A DNA stretch of 64,000 nucleotides from Pengzhenrongella frigida (GCF_004168625.1 NZ_SDWW01000007.1:1-64000), one strand, 5' to 3'. Positions 8,056-18,031 are shown, numbered from the stretch's first letter. A program made the numbers and translations. The notes: a model not told the origin generated them from the sequence alone.

Positions 8056-9099
8056 ATGTCCGCCCCCCTCGTCCTTGGCATCGAGACGTCCTGCGACGAG
8101 ACCGGCGTCGCGCTGGTCCGGGGGAAGGACCTGCTGTTCGACGCCGTCGCGAGCTCGATGGACGAGCACGCCCGGTTCGGCGGGATCATCCCGGAGATCG
8201 CCTCGCGCGCACACCTCGAGGCGATGGTGCCCACGATCCGGCGCGCGCTCGAGGGCGCCGACGTCGACCTCGGTCAGGTCGACGCGATCGCCGTCACCGC
8301 GGGGCCGGGGCTGGTCGGGCCGCTCACGATCGGTGCGGCCGCCGCGAAGGCGCTCTCGATCGGCCTCGGGGTCCCGCTGTACGGCGTGAACCACGTGATC
8401 GGCCATGCCGCCGTCGACGAGCTGGTGCACGGGTCGTTCCCCGACCAGGTGATGGCGCTCGTGGTCTCGGGCGGGCACTCGTCGCTGCTGCTGGTCGACG
8501 ACATCGTCACGGGCGTGACCGAGCTCGGCTCGACGCTCGACGACGCGGCGGGGGAGGCCTTCGACAAGGTCGGTCGCCTGCTCGGGCTGCCCTATCCCGG
8601 TGGTCCGCACATCGATCGGCTGGCTCGCGAGGGCGACCCGACCGCGATCCGGTTCCCGCGCGGTCTGACCGCCGCCAAGGACCAGGCCGAGCACGCCTAC
8701 GACTTCTCGTTCTCGGGCCTCAAGACGGCCGTCGCGCGCTGGGTCGAGACCCGGACGGACGCCGGCCAAGAGATCCCGGTGGCCGACGTCGCCGCGTCGT
8801 TCGCGGCCGCTGTGGCCGACGTGCTCACGGCCAAGACCATCGCCGCGTGCCGGCGCCATGGGGTCAGCACGCTCGTGATCGGCGGTGGGTTCTCCGCCAA
8901 CTCCCAGCTGCGCGACCTGGCCGCGGTGCGCTGCGCGGAGGCGGGCATCGAGCTGCGGATCCCGCCGATCCGGTTCTGCACCGACAACGGCGCCATGATC
9001 GCGGCTCTCGGGTCTGCGGCGCTCAGCCGCGGGGTCGCCCCGTCGCGGCTCGACCTGCCGGTCGACTCGTCCATGCCGTTGATCCGGGTGACGGTCTAG
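8056..9099 (+). CDS. tsaD: tRNA N6-adenosine threonylcarbamoyltransferase TsaD
   Basis: Catalytic subunit that transfers threonylcarbamoyl to A37 of tRNA. Starts [17 protein letters not shown]; the iron ligands lie in [11 protein letters not shown] (HxxxH near residues 116-120) and in the C-terminal [12 protein letters not shown] (Asp). [11 protein letters not shown] and [29 protein letters not shown] are diagnostic. At 347 residues it is full length. It completes the TsaB/D/E set in the window; TsaC is not here. Confidence 0.97.
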   Translation: MSAPLVLGIETSCDETGVALVRGKDLLFDAVASSMDEHARFGGIIPEIASRAHLEAMVPTIRRALEGADVDLGQVDAIAVTAGPGLVGPLTIGAAAAKALSIGLGVPLYGVNHVIGHAAVDELVHGSFPDQVMALVVSGGHSSLLLVDDIVTGVTELGSTLDDAAGEAFDKVGRLLGLPYPGGPHIDRLAREGDPTAIRFPRGLTAAKDQAEHAYDFSFSGLKTAVARWVETRTDAGQEIPVADVAASFAAAVADVLTAKTIAACRRHGVSTLVIGGGFSANSQLRDLAAVRCAEAGIELRIPPIRFCTDNGAMIAALGSAALSRGVAPSRLDLPVDSSMPLIRVTV

Positions 9100-9112
9100 C
9101 CGGTCGGCACGC

Positions 9113-10249
9113 TCACAACGGCCGGCCGGCCCGCATCTCGGCCACCAGCGAGGCGACGACGGCGTCCAGCTCGCCCGCGTGGTGCCGCGCGACGGCCCGC
9201 TGACGTTGGTACGACGCGCCGCGCCGCAGGATGACCCGCACGGCGTCGAGCTCCGCGCTGCAACCCAGCCGCTCCGCGACCGGCTGCAGCTCGACGAGCA
9301 GCCGCGCGACCGCGTCCGTCACGAGCTCCTCGTTGCCGGCGGCGTCGAGGATGATGATGGCGTCCATCCCGTACCGCGCCGAGCGCCACTTGTTCTCCTG
9401 CACGAACCACGGCGGCATCGTGGGCAGCTCGCGGCCCTGGTCGAGCATCGTCGAGAAGTGCTCGACCAGGCAGTGCGTGACCGCAGCCAGGGCCGTGACC
9501 TCGGCGAGGTTCGAAGCGCCGTCGCAGATGCGCATCTCGAGCGTGCCGAACCGGGGCGCGGGACGCACGTCCCAGCGGACCTCGTCGAACCGGTCGATCA
9601 CGCCGGTGTGCACCATGTCGGCGACGTAGCCCTCGAGCTGCTCCCAGCGCTCGAACTGGAACGGCAGACCCGCCGTCGGCAGCTGCTGGAACATCAGGGC
9701 GCGGTTCGACGCATAGCCGGTGTCCTTGCCGCCCCAGAACGGGCTCGACGCCGACAGCGACTGCAGGTGGGCGAAGTAGGTGAGCATCGCGCGCTGGATC
9801 GGCAGGACCTTGTCCCGGTCCTCGATGCCGACGTGGACGTGCACCCCGTAGATGAGCATCTGCCGGCCCCACCACTGGGTCCGGTCGATCAGGGTGGCGT
9901 AGCGCTGCTTGTCGGTGACCTTCTGCTGCGCCCACCGCGCGAACGGGTGCGTCCCGGCGCTCATCAGCTCGACGCGGAGCGGGTCGGTGATCGTGCGCAC
10001 CTCGTCGATGGCGCGCTGGAGGTCGCGGCCGGCCTCGCCGACGGTCTCGCACACGCCCGAGACGACCTCGATCGTGTTGAGCAGGAGCTCCTGACGGATG
10101 TTCGGGTGCTCCCCGCCGTGCGCGGGCCGGGTGGCGTCGAGGATCGTCTGGGCGACCTGGCGCAGGTCACCCGAGTCCTTGTCCACGAGGGCGAGCTCCC
10201 ACTCGAGGCCCACGCTCGACCGGCCCGAGTGCGCGAACGGGATCTTCAT
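9113..10249 (-). CDS. GCS2-family carboxylate-amine ligase (YbdK type)
   Basis: ATP-dependent ligase of the glutamate-cysteine ligase 2 family, 378 residues. SSVGLEWELALVD holds the first metal-binding Glu. HVHVGIEDRDK is the HVHVG motif that binds metal/substrate, and GTLEMRICD carries a further acidic pair. YbdK has weak gamma-glutamylcysteine activity in vitro; most actinobacteria make mycothiol, so the true substrate is unknown. Its ATG overlaps the stop of the upstream methyltransferase gene (ATGA), so the two are co-translated. Confidence 0.88.
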   Translation of the reverse strand: MKIPFAHSGRSSVGLEWELALVDKDSGDLRQVAQTILDATRPAHGGEHPNIRQELLLNTIEVVSGVCETVGEAGRDLQRAIDEVRTITDPLRVELMSAGTHPFARWAQQKVTDKQRYATLIDRTQWWGRQMLIYGVHVHVGIEDRDKVLPIQRAMLTYFAHLQSLSASSPFWGGKDTGYASNRALMFQQLPTAGLPFQFERWEQLEGYVADMVHTGVIDRFDEVRWDVRPAPRFGTLEMRICDGASNLAEVTALAAVTHCLVEHFSTMLDQGRELPTMPPWFVQENKWRSARYGMDAIIILDAAGNEELVTDAVARLLVELQPVAERLGCSAELDAVRVILRRGASYQRQRAVARHHAGELDAVVASLVAEMRAGRPL

Positions 10250-11433
10250 GCGAGTCGCTCCACGACGATGATGTGCTGGGCGCCGGCGATGCGCGTGAGC
10301 ACGATGGTCGCCTCCTGGCTGCCGCGCAGGTCGAGCTGCTTGCGCAGCTGCTCGGGCAGCACGGCCGTCCCGCGCTTCTTGATCGTCAGCCGGCCCACGT
10401 CGCGCTCGCGCAGGTACGCGCGCAGGCGCTTGAGGCCGAACGGCAGGGTGTCGAGCACGCGGTAGCCCGTGGCCGCGTCGCTGGCGTGCAGGGTGTCAGA
10501 CGTGACATACGCGATCGTGCTGTCCACGAGCCGGCCGGACACCTCGAGCGCGATCTGGGCGACCAGCCCGGCCCGGATGACGGCGCCGTCCGGCTCGTAC
10601 AGGTAGGCGCCCACCGGGCCGACGTCGGGCGCCTCGCCCCCGAACTCGTCGCGCACGACCCGGGCGGACTGACCGCGCAGCACCAGGGCGGTCCGCCCCG
10701 GGCCGTCCGGGGCGAGCGGCCCGAACCACAGGCCGGCCTCGACGACGTCGCCGTCGACCGACACCCACTGGGTCTCCGCCTCGGGCGGCAGAGCGGTGTG
10801 CGGGACGCCCGGGCCGATCTTGACCCCGAGCGCGGGCACCCGCGCACGCAGCGCGAGCACGGCGTCGAGCGGCGGGGAGTACGCCCCCGGGTCGAACAGC
10901 CGCTTGCCCGACGACGCCCGGCGGGCGGGGTCGGCGTACAGCCCGTCGACGCCCTCCGCCTCGAAGTCGAGCGCGAGCCCGTCGGTGTGCCGGATGTCGG
11001 CCTCCGGGAAGTGGCGCAGGTTCACGGTCGCCAGCGCGGCGGTGAGCTCGTCGGTGTCGGCAGCGAGCACCGACAGCCCCACGCCGGCGAACGCCATCGA
11101 GTCGGCGCCGATGCCGCAGGTGAGGTCCGCCACCTTCGTGACGCCGGCCGCGACGTACCGGCGCGCGTGGTGCGCGGCCACGGTCAGCCGGGTCGCCTGC
11201 TCGAGGCCGGCCGGGGTGAACAGCATCCCGTCGGCGAACTGGTCGAACTTGGCGTGCGCCTTCGCGCGCAGGCGCGACTGGGTGAGGGCCGCGGCGGTGA
11301 GCTCAGGGTCGATCCCCTCCCGACGCAGACGGTCGGAGAGGGCCATCGCGTGGGTCTCGTCATACGGCGGCAGGGCATTGAGCAGGGCCCAACCGTCCTG
11401 GCTGAGCAGCTTGGCAAGACCCGCGGCATCCAT
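10246..11433 (-). CDS. SAM-dependent methyltransferase with THUMP-like C-terminal domain
   Basis: Class I methyltransferase of about 395 residues. The SAM loop is VADLTCGIGADSMAFA (about 100-115), followed by VLAADTDELTAA, and the YADPARR motif sits in the catalytic strand. The C-terminal ~75 residues (DTLPFGLKRLRAYL, GRLTIKKRGTAVLPEQLRKQL) match the small THUMP-like domain found in actinobacterial members, suggesting RNA as substrate. The ATG at 11433 is preferred; a further upstream start (11484) would run into the CIRCE element. Coupled to the downstream ligase gene. Confidence 0.82.
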   Translation of the reverse strand: MDAAGLAKLLSQDGWALLNALPPYDETHAMALSDRLRREGIDPELTAAALTQSRLRAKAHAKFDQFADGMLFTPAGLEQATRLTVAAHHARRYVAAGVTKVADLTCGIGADSMAFAGVGLSVLAADTDELTAALATVNLRHFPEADIRHTDGLALDFEAEGVDGLYADPARRASSGKRLFDPGAYSPPLDAVLALRARVPALGVKIGPGVPHTALPPEAETQWVSVDGDVVEAGLWFGPLAPDGPGRTALVLRGQSARVVRDEFGGEAPDVGPVGAYLYEPDGAVIRAGLVAQIALEVSGRLVDSTIAYVTSDTLHASDAATGYRVLDTLPFGLKRLRAYLRERDVGRLTIKKRGTAVLPEQLRKQLDLRGSQEATIVLTRIAGAQHIIVVERLA

Positions 11434-11473
11434 GGCGCGATCCTGCCACGGGCAGCCCGACGCCGGGGGAAGG

Positions 11474-11500
11474 CTGGCACTCACCTTGACCGAGTGCTAA
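11474..11500. promoter_or_regulatory. CIRCE element (HrcA operator) of groES
   Basis: CTGGCACTC, a 9-nt spacer, then GAGTGCTAA. The right arm is perfect and the left arm differs from TTAGCACTC at two positions. It overlaps the -35 box, the usual arrangement for HrcA repression of chaperonin genes under non-stress conditions. Confidence 0.9.
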
Positions 11501-11514
11501 TGGGTTCCTAGAGT
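11486..11514 (+). promoter_or_regulatory. groES promoter, -35 TTGACC / 17 bp / -10 TAGAGT
   Basis: TTGACC (11486-11491) and TAGAGT (11509-11514) are separated by exactly 17 bp, a housekeeping-sigma pattern. The -35 lies within CIRCE. This leaves a leader of roughly 125 nt before the GTG. Confidence 0.75.
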
Positions 11515-11644
11515 GAGTGGTGGCACTCTCGATCTGAGGTTGCCATCGCACCGCCTACGTTCGGCCGGCTCCCGCGATGACGGGCGAACCTCTGACGGTG
11601 CGTCAACAGACATTCACATCTCACAAGCGAAGGGGAGGTCCGCA

Positions 11645-11941
11645 GTGTCGGTCTCCATCAAGCCGCTCGAGGACCGGATTGTCGTCAAGACGCTCGAGGC
11701 AGAGCAGACGACGGCCTCCGGCCTGGTCATCCCGGACAGCGCCAAGGAGAAGCCCCAGGAGGGCGAGGTCTTGGCAGTCGGTCCCGGCCGTGTCGACGAC
11801 AACGGCAACCGCGTCCCCCTGGACGTAGCCGTCGGCGACAAGGTCATCTACAGCAAGTACGGCGGCACCGAGGTCAAGTACGACGGCGAGGAGTACCTCA
11901 TCCTCTCCGCTCGCGACATCCTCGCGATCGTCGTCAAGTAG
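11645..11941 (+). CDS. groES: Co-chaperonin GroES
   Basis: Ten-kDa co-chaperonin that caps GroEL. The 98-residue product has the typical [21 protein letters not shown] start, the mobile loop [16 protein letters not shown], the VLAVGPGR strand and the C-terminal [17 protein letters not shown] start with GAAGGGGAGG about 6 nt upstream. It is followed immediately by a strong terminator and then by whiB3 in the opposite direction, so it is transcribed alone, with no groEL adjacent. Confidence 0.97.
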   Translation: MSVSIKPLEDRIVVKTLEAEQTTASGLVIPDSAKEKPQEGEVLAVGPGRVDDNGNRVPLDVAVGDKVIYSKYGGTEVKYDGEEYLILSARDILAIVVK

Positions 11942-11957
11942 CACCTCTTCACGCGTT

Positions 11958-11993
11958 CGCCCCCGCCCCCGGTGAGAACCGGGGGCGGGGGCG
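11958..11993. terminator. Perfect 16-bp GC hairpin after groES
   Basis: CGCCCCCGCCCCCGGT pairs perfectly with 11978-11993 around a GAGA loop, 16 nt after the groES stop and 26 nt from the whiB3 stop. It can serve both convergent genes. Confidence 0.9.
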
Positions 11994-12018
11994 TTCGTCG
12001 TTCGGGTCGTGCGCGGTC

Positions 12019-12309
12019 TCAGATCGCGCGTTTCACCGGATGGGCGAGGATCGCCGCGCGCTCGTCCTCCGAGAGTCCACCCCAGACGCCGTACGGCTCG
12101 CGGACCTTGAGGGACTGCTCGCGGCACTCCTTGATCACGGGGCAGGTCGCGCAGACCGCCTTGGCCGCCTCGGCCCGCCTTCGCCGTGCGGACCCGCGCT
12201 CACCCTCCGGGTGGAAGAACAACGTCTCCTCGACGTCGCGGCAGGCCCCTTCGAACTGCCATTCCCACAGGTCCAGCACCGGCCCCGGCAAACGGGAGAT
12301 CTCAGTCAC
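12019..12309 (-). CDS. whiB3: WhiB-family redox/transcription factor, WhiB3/WhiD ortholog
   Basis: Small iron-sulfur protein that binds the primary sigma factor and tunes transcription in response to oxygen, NO or redox. The four cluster cysteines are C23, C53, C56 and C62 (CxxC-x5-C), and the beta-turn GVWGGL (74-79) follows. The WQFEGACR, FFHPEGERG and VREPYGVWGG segments match WhiB3 (M. tuberculosis) and WhiD (Streptomyces) rather than WhiB1, 2 or 4. Position beside groES, the BldM-like gene and guaB supports orthology. 96 residues; no DNA-binding extension beyond a short basic tail. Confidence 0.9.
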   Translation of the reverse strand: MTEISRLPGPVLDLWEWQFEGACRDVEETLFFHPEGERGSARRRRAEAAKAVCATCPVIKECREQSLKVREPYGVWGGLSEDERAAILAHPVKRAI

Positions 12310-12560
12310 GGGGTCCTCCTCGACTCGGGTGCCGGCCGGCGTACGACGACTCCTGGCCGAGCACTCCTGCGTGCGTGGTGGTGAAGCAACGGGCGGTTAC
12401 TGGTGCATCAAGACGCTACAACCGCTCCAAAAGTTGTTCAAGACCCTGATCGCCTTGGACATTTCATGACAAACGTACGCCGTGGTGCAACCAGCCCGCA
12501 GGCGCTTTCGATGCCATCCGCCCAGTGGCAGGCCCCTGCCCAGGTCAGGACAATCAAGAG

Positions 12561-13511
12561 ATGAGCGCTGCTCAGTCCCGTCCGCAGGATCGAGGTGAAG
12601 CGCCAGCCCTCGCCGTGGCGGTGGTCGCGCGTCGGCTCGGCGTCGCCCCTGCCACCCTGCGGACCTGGGACCGGCGGTACGGGCTGGGTCCGACCGTGCA
12701 CGTGGCGGGCTCCCACCGCCGCTACACCGCGGACGACGTCGCCCGCCTGGTGGTGATGCGCCGCCTCACCCTCGGGGGAGTCGCGCCCGCCGACGCGGCC
12801 CGGTCGGCCCTGGCGGGGGAGTCCGTGCCCGCAGCGGTCCCCGCAGCAGTCCCCGCAACGGCCGCGGTGCTGGCAGGACCCGTGATCACCTCGCCCACGA
12901 TGCTCGTCCCCACGATGCTCATCGACGCAGCGCTGCACCAGGACGGACCGGCGTGCCGTCGGCTGCTCGCCGCGATGCTCGCCGACGTCGTCCCCTGGTG
13001 GACGGACCTGGTCGAGCCGGCTCGGGCCAGCCTGGCCGAGCGGACCGTCCTGGCCCGGGCCGGTGAGTATCCCGAGTGGGTGCTCGACTCCGCGGCGCTC
13101 GCGGTGCTCCGGGATCGGACCGCACCGGCCCGCGACCTGCTCGCCATCGGGCAGCGCCTCGTGCTGCTGCTCGGTGCGCCGCACGAACGCCGCCCGATCG
13201 TGCTGCACGCGCTCGCCTGCGCCCTCACCGATCGCGGCGTCGATGCCCGGGTGGTCACCGGACCGATGGAACCCCGCCGCGTGCTCGAGCTCGTCACGAT
13301 GGCTCACCCGCGGGTCGTCGCCCTGCTCAGCGAGCTGCCCGCCCCGGATCTCTCCGTGGTGGCCGACCTCCACGCGGCCGACCCGGAGCTGCCGCTCGTC
13401 GTCGGCCTGACCGAGTGGCTGCCCGCACCCGCGCTCCCGGAGGGCCGCTCGGTGCACCGCGTCCACACTCTCCCCGGGGTGCTGAACGAGGTCCTCGCGG
13501 CCACCGGGTGA
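12561..13511 (+). CDS. MerR-family regulator with degenerate B12-binding-like C-terminal half
   Basis: The N-terminal winged helix (about 14-75) has VAVVARRLGVAPATLRTWDRRYG and HRRYTADDVARLV, typical of MerR/CarA-type DNA-binding domains. An Ala/Pro/Val linker follows (AAVPAAVPATAAV). The C-terminal ~130 residues show a helical block and then a Rossmann-like region (ALTDRGVDARVVTGPMEPRRVLELV, VVALLSELPAPDLSVVADLHAADPELPLVVGLTEW) placed as a cobalamin domain would be, but without a DxHxxG motif. The effector is therefore unknown. 316 residues. The ATG lacks a clear ribosome site; GACAAT lies 6 nt upstream. Confidence 0.8.
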   Translation: MSAAQSRPQDRGEAPALAVAVVARRLGVAPATLRTWDRRYGLGPTVHVAGSHRRYTADDVARLVVMRRLTLGGVAPADAARSALAGESVPAAVPAAVPATAAVLAGPVITSPTMLVPTMLIDAALHQDGPACRRLLAAMLADVVPWWTDLVEPARASLAERTVLARAGEYPEWVLDSAALAVLRDRTAPARDLLAIGQRLVLLLGAPHERRPIVLHALACALTDRGVDARVVTGPMEPRRVLELVTMAHPRVVALLSELPAPDLSVVADLHAADPELPLVVGLTEWLPAPALPEGRSVHRVHTLPGVLNEVLAATG

Positions 13512-13706
13512 CGGCCGCTCGCGGCCATCGGGTGACGGCGTGGTGGACTAGAGCAGGTTTGCCCTGATTCCTGCGCGAGCTGTACCGGTTCGCCGACGGT
13601 CGGACCTCAAGTTCGCGACGGGCGGGCCGATAGAGGTCTTCGACAGCATTGCCGCCGCCTGCGATCGCGCGCGGTGTCAGCGGTATGCGAGGGAAGGTGG
13701 GTTGTA

Positions 13707-14360
13707 GTGACGGGCATAGTTGTGTGCCACGGCTCACCGGTCGTGCGCGAGCGTCTGGTCTCGGCTGCACAGGGGATCACCGCGCTCGCACCGGCGCGCT
13801 TCGCTGCCTCGGGCGAGGAGCTCCTCGTCCTCGCGCGCCGCCAGCCGCCCACGATCGTGCTGCTCGACGCGCACCTGCCGGGCACCGGGCCGGTCGAGGC
13901 CATCCGTCGTCTGCGCCTGATGAACGTCGGTGCGGTCATCGTGATGCTCGCCCAGCCGGGGGACGAGATCGCGCTCGATCGTGCGATCACCCTCGGTGCC
14001 CGCGGGTTCCTCGCGCCCGACGTCGGCCGGGCCGAGCTCGCCGCCGTCGCCGCCCACGTGCTCTCGACCCCCCTGTCTCCGCAGGCGCTGGCGCGCACGG
14101 TCCGCGCGGACGTCCCCGGACCGAACGATCCCCTCCGTCGGGTCCTCACCGACGGCGTCGCGGTGCCCGAGCTCACCAAGCGGGAGCTCGAGGTCCTCTC
14201 GGGGATGAGCCACGGCCGGTCCAACGCGCAGATCGGTGCCGACCTGTACCTCTCCGAGGACACGGTGAAGACCCATGCGCGTCGGCTGTTCCGCAAGCTG
14301 AGTGCGTCCGACCGTGCCCAGGCCGTGGCGATCGGCCTGCGTCGGGGCCTGATTCTCTGA
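13707..14360 (+). CDS. bldM: LuxR-type response regulator, BldM ortholog
   Basis: Receiver domain (1-120) plus a LuxR helix-turn-helix (about 150-217). The C-terminus LTKRELEVLSGMSHGRSNAQ and LSEDTVKTHARRLFRKL closely match my recollection of Streptomyces BldM, and the neighbours (whiD-type gene, guaB) match too. The receiver keeps the phosphorylatable position D54 (VLLDAHLPG), but the acidic pair at the start is replaced (VVCHGSPVV), so Mg-dependent phosphorylation is doubtful. The GTG start has GGAAGGTGGG 5 nt upstream. No histidine kinase is adjacent, consistent with an orphan atypical regulator. Confidence 0.85.
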   Translation: MTGIVVCHGSPVVRERLVSAAQGITALAPARFAASGEELLVLARRQPPTIVLLDAHLPGTGPVEAIRRLRLMNVGAVIVMLAQPGDEIALDRAITLGARGFLAPDVGRAELAAVAAHVLSTPLSPQALARTVRADVPGPNDPLRRVLTDGVAVPELTKRELEVLSGMSHGRSNAQIGADLYLSEDTVKTHARRLFRKLSASDRAQAVAIGLRRGLIL

Positions 14361-14387
14361 CCCGGATCGCTCGTCATCGCATCGACG

Positions 14388-15929
<1,542 letters not shown>

Positions 15930-15953
15930 GGCCCGGTTCCCGCTGGCGCCCGG

Positions 15954-16694
15954 TCAGACCGGTTGGGCGACCGGCGGGGCGACCGGCGGTGCGGGGACGC
16001 GGACGGGCCACGTGAGCTCGGCTCCCGGACCGGTCAGCCCCTTGCGCGTGCGCCAGGCGTTGAACCCTTCCGCCCAGGCGCGGTGGGCGGTCACCTGGTA
16101 GGCGTGCAGCCGGGGCAGCTCGAGGGCGCCGAGGTGCGGGTAGCGGTCGACGATGGCGGCCAGCACGTCGAGCGTCGCGATGACGTCGACCTCGGCGGTG
16201 TGCAGCCGCCCGCCGTCGGCGATCTGGTACAGGCCGCACAGGTCGACGAGCTTGCGCTTGCCGGACCGGTACTGGTCTTCGGCGCGGTCCAGCACGAGCG
16301 GGTCGATCACGGGGACGACGTCGCCGCCGAGGCGCTCGGCCAGGGTCGCCAGCCCGTGGCGGCGCAGGTCGGCCGCGAGGATGCACAGGTCGAACGAGGC
16401 GTTGAAGGCCACCACCGGGATCCCGGCGGCGATCGACTCCGCGAGCACGACGGCGATCTCCTCGAGCGCGAGGGCGGCCGGTTCGCCGTGGGCGCGGGCC
16501 TGCTCGGTCGTGATGCCGTGGATGGCCGTGGCGCCCGCGGGGATGTCCACACCCGGGTCGATGAGCCAGGTCCGCACGTGCGTGCCGAACGCGTCCCGCC
16601 GGACGAGGGCGGCGGTGACGATCCGGTCGGAATCGACGTCGATCCCGGTCGTCTCGGTGTCGAAGCCGAGCAGCGGCCCGTCGATCCAGTTCAT
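15954..16694 (-). CDS. DnaQ-like DEDDh 3'-5' exonuclease
   Basis: Single-domain exonuclease of 246 residues. Exo I is LLGFDTETTG (Asp and Glu), exo II is FNASFDLCIL (Asp), and exo III is LHTAEVDVIAT with the His and Asp of the DEDDh class. The ATG at 16694 is chosen because GGGAGAAC precedes it; an ATG at 16742 would only add a Trp/Val-rich and basic stretch. The tail has three near-repeats of a Pro/Ala/Val motif. It lies antiparallel between guaB and guaB3. Role (proofreading accessory or RNA processing) cannot be decided. Confidence 0.85.
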   Translation of the reverse strand: MNWIDGPLLGFDTETTGIDVDSDRIVTAALVRRDAFGTHVRTWLIDPGVDIPAGATAIHGITTEQARAHGEPAALALEEIAVVLAESIAAGIPVVAFNASFDLCILAADLRRHGLATLAERLGGDVVPVIDPLVLDRAEDQYRSGKRKLVDLCGLYQIADGGRLHTAEVDVIATLDVLAAIVDRYPHLGALELPRLHAYQVTAHRAWAEGFNAWRTRKGLTGPGAELTWPVRVPAPPVAPPVAQPV

Positions 16695-16846
16695 CGTGTT
16701 CTCCCTGCGGTTGGCTCGCAGCCTGCCACCGACCACCCACACGAGCCGCGACCGACGCGCACCGTTGCGCCCCGCGACCCACGCGCACCGTCGCGCTGGA
16801 GCGACCGCCTCGCGGCACCGGCGCCGAGCCCTCGTCGAACCCCCGG

Positions 16847-16852
16847 TAACCT
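16847..16852 (+). promoter_or_regulatory. -10-like TAACCT 6 nt before guaB3
   Basis: TAACCT followed by GGGGGC and the GTG start. The spacing predicts transcription beginning at the start codon. Confidence 0.45.
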
Positions 16853-16858
16853 GGGGGC

Positions 16859-17983
16859 GTGAGCAACGAGATCGAGATCGGTCGTGGCAAGCGCGGACGG
16901 CGCGCCTACTCCTTCGACGACGTCGCCGTGGTGCCCTCGCGGCGCACGCGCGATCCGGAGGACGTCTCGGTCGGGTGGCAGATCGACGCGTACCACTTCG
17001 ACCTGCCGGTGATGGCCGCGCCCATGGACTCCGTGATGAGCCCGGCGACCGCGGTCGCCCTGGGTCACCTCGGTGGCCTCGGCGTGCTCGACCTCGAGGG
17101 CCTGTGGACGCGGTACGACGACCCCGAGCCGCTGCTCGCCGAGATCGCGCAGCTCGACGCCCAGCGCTCGATCGCCCGCATGCAGGAGCTGTACGCGGCG
17201 CCGATCCGGGCCGAGCTGATCACCCAGCGCCTCAAGGAGATCCGCGCCGCGGGCGTCACGGTCGCCGGCGCCCTGTCGCCGCAGCGCACCCAGGAGTTCT
17301 CCCAGACGGTGGTCGACGCCGGCGTCGACCTGTTCGTCATCCGTGGCACCACCGTCTCGGCCGAGCACGTCTCGAGCCGCGCCGAGCCGCTCAACCTCAA
17401 GCGCTTCATCTACCAGCTCGACGTGCCGGTCATCGTCGGCGGGGCCTCGACCTACACCGCCGCGCTGCACCTGATGCGCACCGGTGCGGCCGGGGTGCTC
17501 GTGGGCTTCGGCGGCGGCGCCGCGCACACGACCCGGGTCTCGCTCGGCATCCACGCGCCGATGGCGACCGCGGTGGCCGACGTCGCCGCCGCGCGCCGCG
17601 ACTACCTCGACGAGTCCGGCGGCCGGTACGTGCACGTGATCGCCGACGGCGGCGTCGGGCGCTCCGGCGACCTGGTCAAGGCCGTCGCGTGCGGCGCCGA
17701 CGCCGTGATGCTGGGGGCCGCCCTGGCGCGCGCCACCGAGGCACCGGGCCGCGGCTGGCACTGGGGCTCCGAGGCGCACCACCCCGAGCTCCCGCGCGGC
17801 GAGCGGGTCGAGGTCGGCTCTGCCGGCTCGCTCGAGGAGATCCTCTTCGGCCCGGGCCGCCAGGCCGACGGGACCCTCAACCTCATGGGCGCCCTCAAGC
17901 GGGCGCTCGCCACGACCGGCTACTCCGACGTCAAGGAGTTCCAGCGCGTCGAGGTCGTCGTCTCGCCCTACCAGCCGCACTGA
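16859..17983 (+). CDS. guaB3: GuaB3-type IMP dehydrogenase family protein
   Basis: IMPDH/GMPR-fold barrel of 374 residues without the CBS pair. The barrel start (YSFDDVAVVPSRRTRDPEDVS), VMAAPMDSVMSP and HVIADGGVGRSGDLVKAVACGADAVMLG are conserved. At the place of the catalytic cysteine (GPGSICTTR in the neighbouring GuaB) it reads GGGAAHTTR, so the nucleophile is a His-Thr pair rather than Cys. Oxidation of IMP by the normal covalent mechanism is therefore unlikely. It could be a regulatory or alternative nucleotide enzyme. The family is fixed next to guaB in actinobacteria. Confidence 0.92.
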   Translation: MSNEIEIGRGKRGRRAYSFDDVAVVPSRRTRDPEDVSVGWQIDAYHFDLPVMAAPMDSVMSPATAVALGHLGGLGVLDLEGLWTRYDDPEPLLAEIAQLDAQRSIARMQELYAAPIRAELITQRLKEIRAAGVTVAGALSPQRTQEFSQTVVDAGVDLFVIRGTTVSAEHVSSRAEPLNLKRFIYQLDVPVIVGGASTYTAALHLMRTGAAGVLVGFGGGAAHTTRVSLGIHAPMATAVADVAAARRDYLDESGGRYVHVIADGGVGRSGDLVKAVACGADAVMLGAALARATEAPGRGWHWGSEAHHPELPRGERVEVGSAGSLEEILFGPGRQADGTLNLMGALKRALATTGYSDVKEFQRVEVVVSPYQPH

Positions 17984-18025
17984 TCCGACCAGCCGCGCCA
18001 GCCCCACCGGGCGCACCCGCCGCAC

Positions 18026-18031
18026 TAGCCT
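18026..18031 (+). promoter_or_regulatory. -10-like TAGCCT 7 nt before the aldehyde dehydrogenase gene
   Basis: TAGCCT-GGCGGGC-ATG. As elsewhere in this window, the box is immediately before the start, with a G-rich spacer that could also serve as a ribosome site. Confidence 0.4.

Noticed and set aside
7318-8859. 513-codon minus-strand frame covering tsaD
   Set aside because: Only the part from 7956 downwards is a recognisable protein; the rest is the shadow of tsaD, as expected in very GC-rich DNA.
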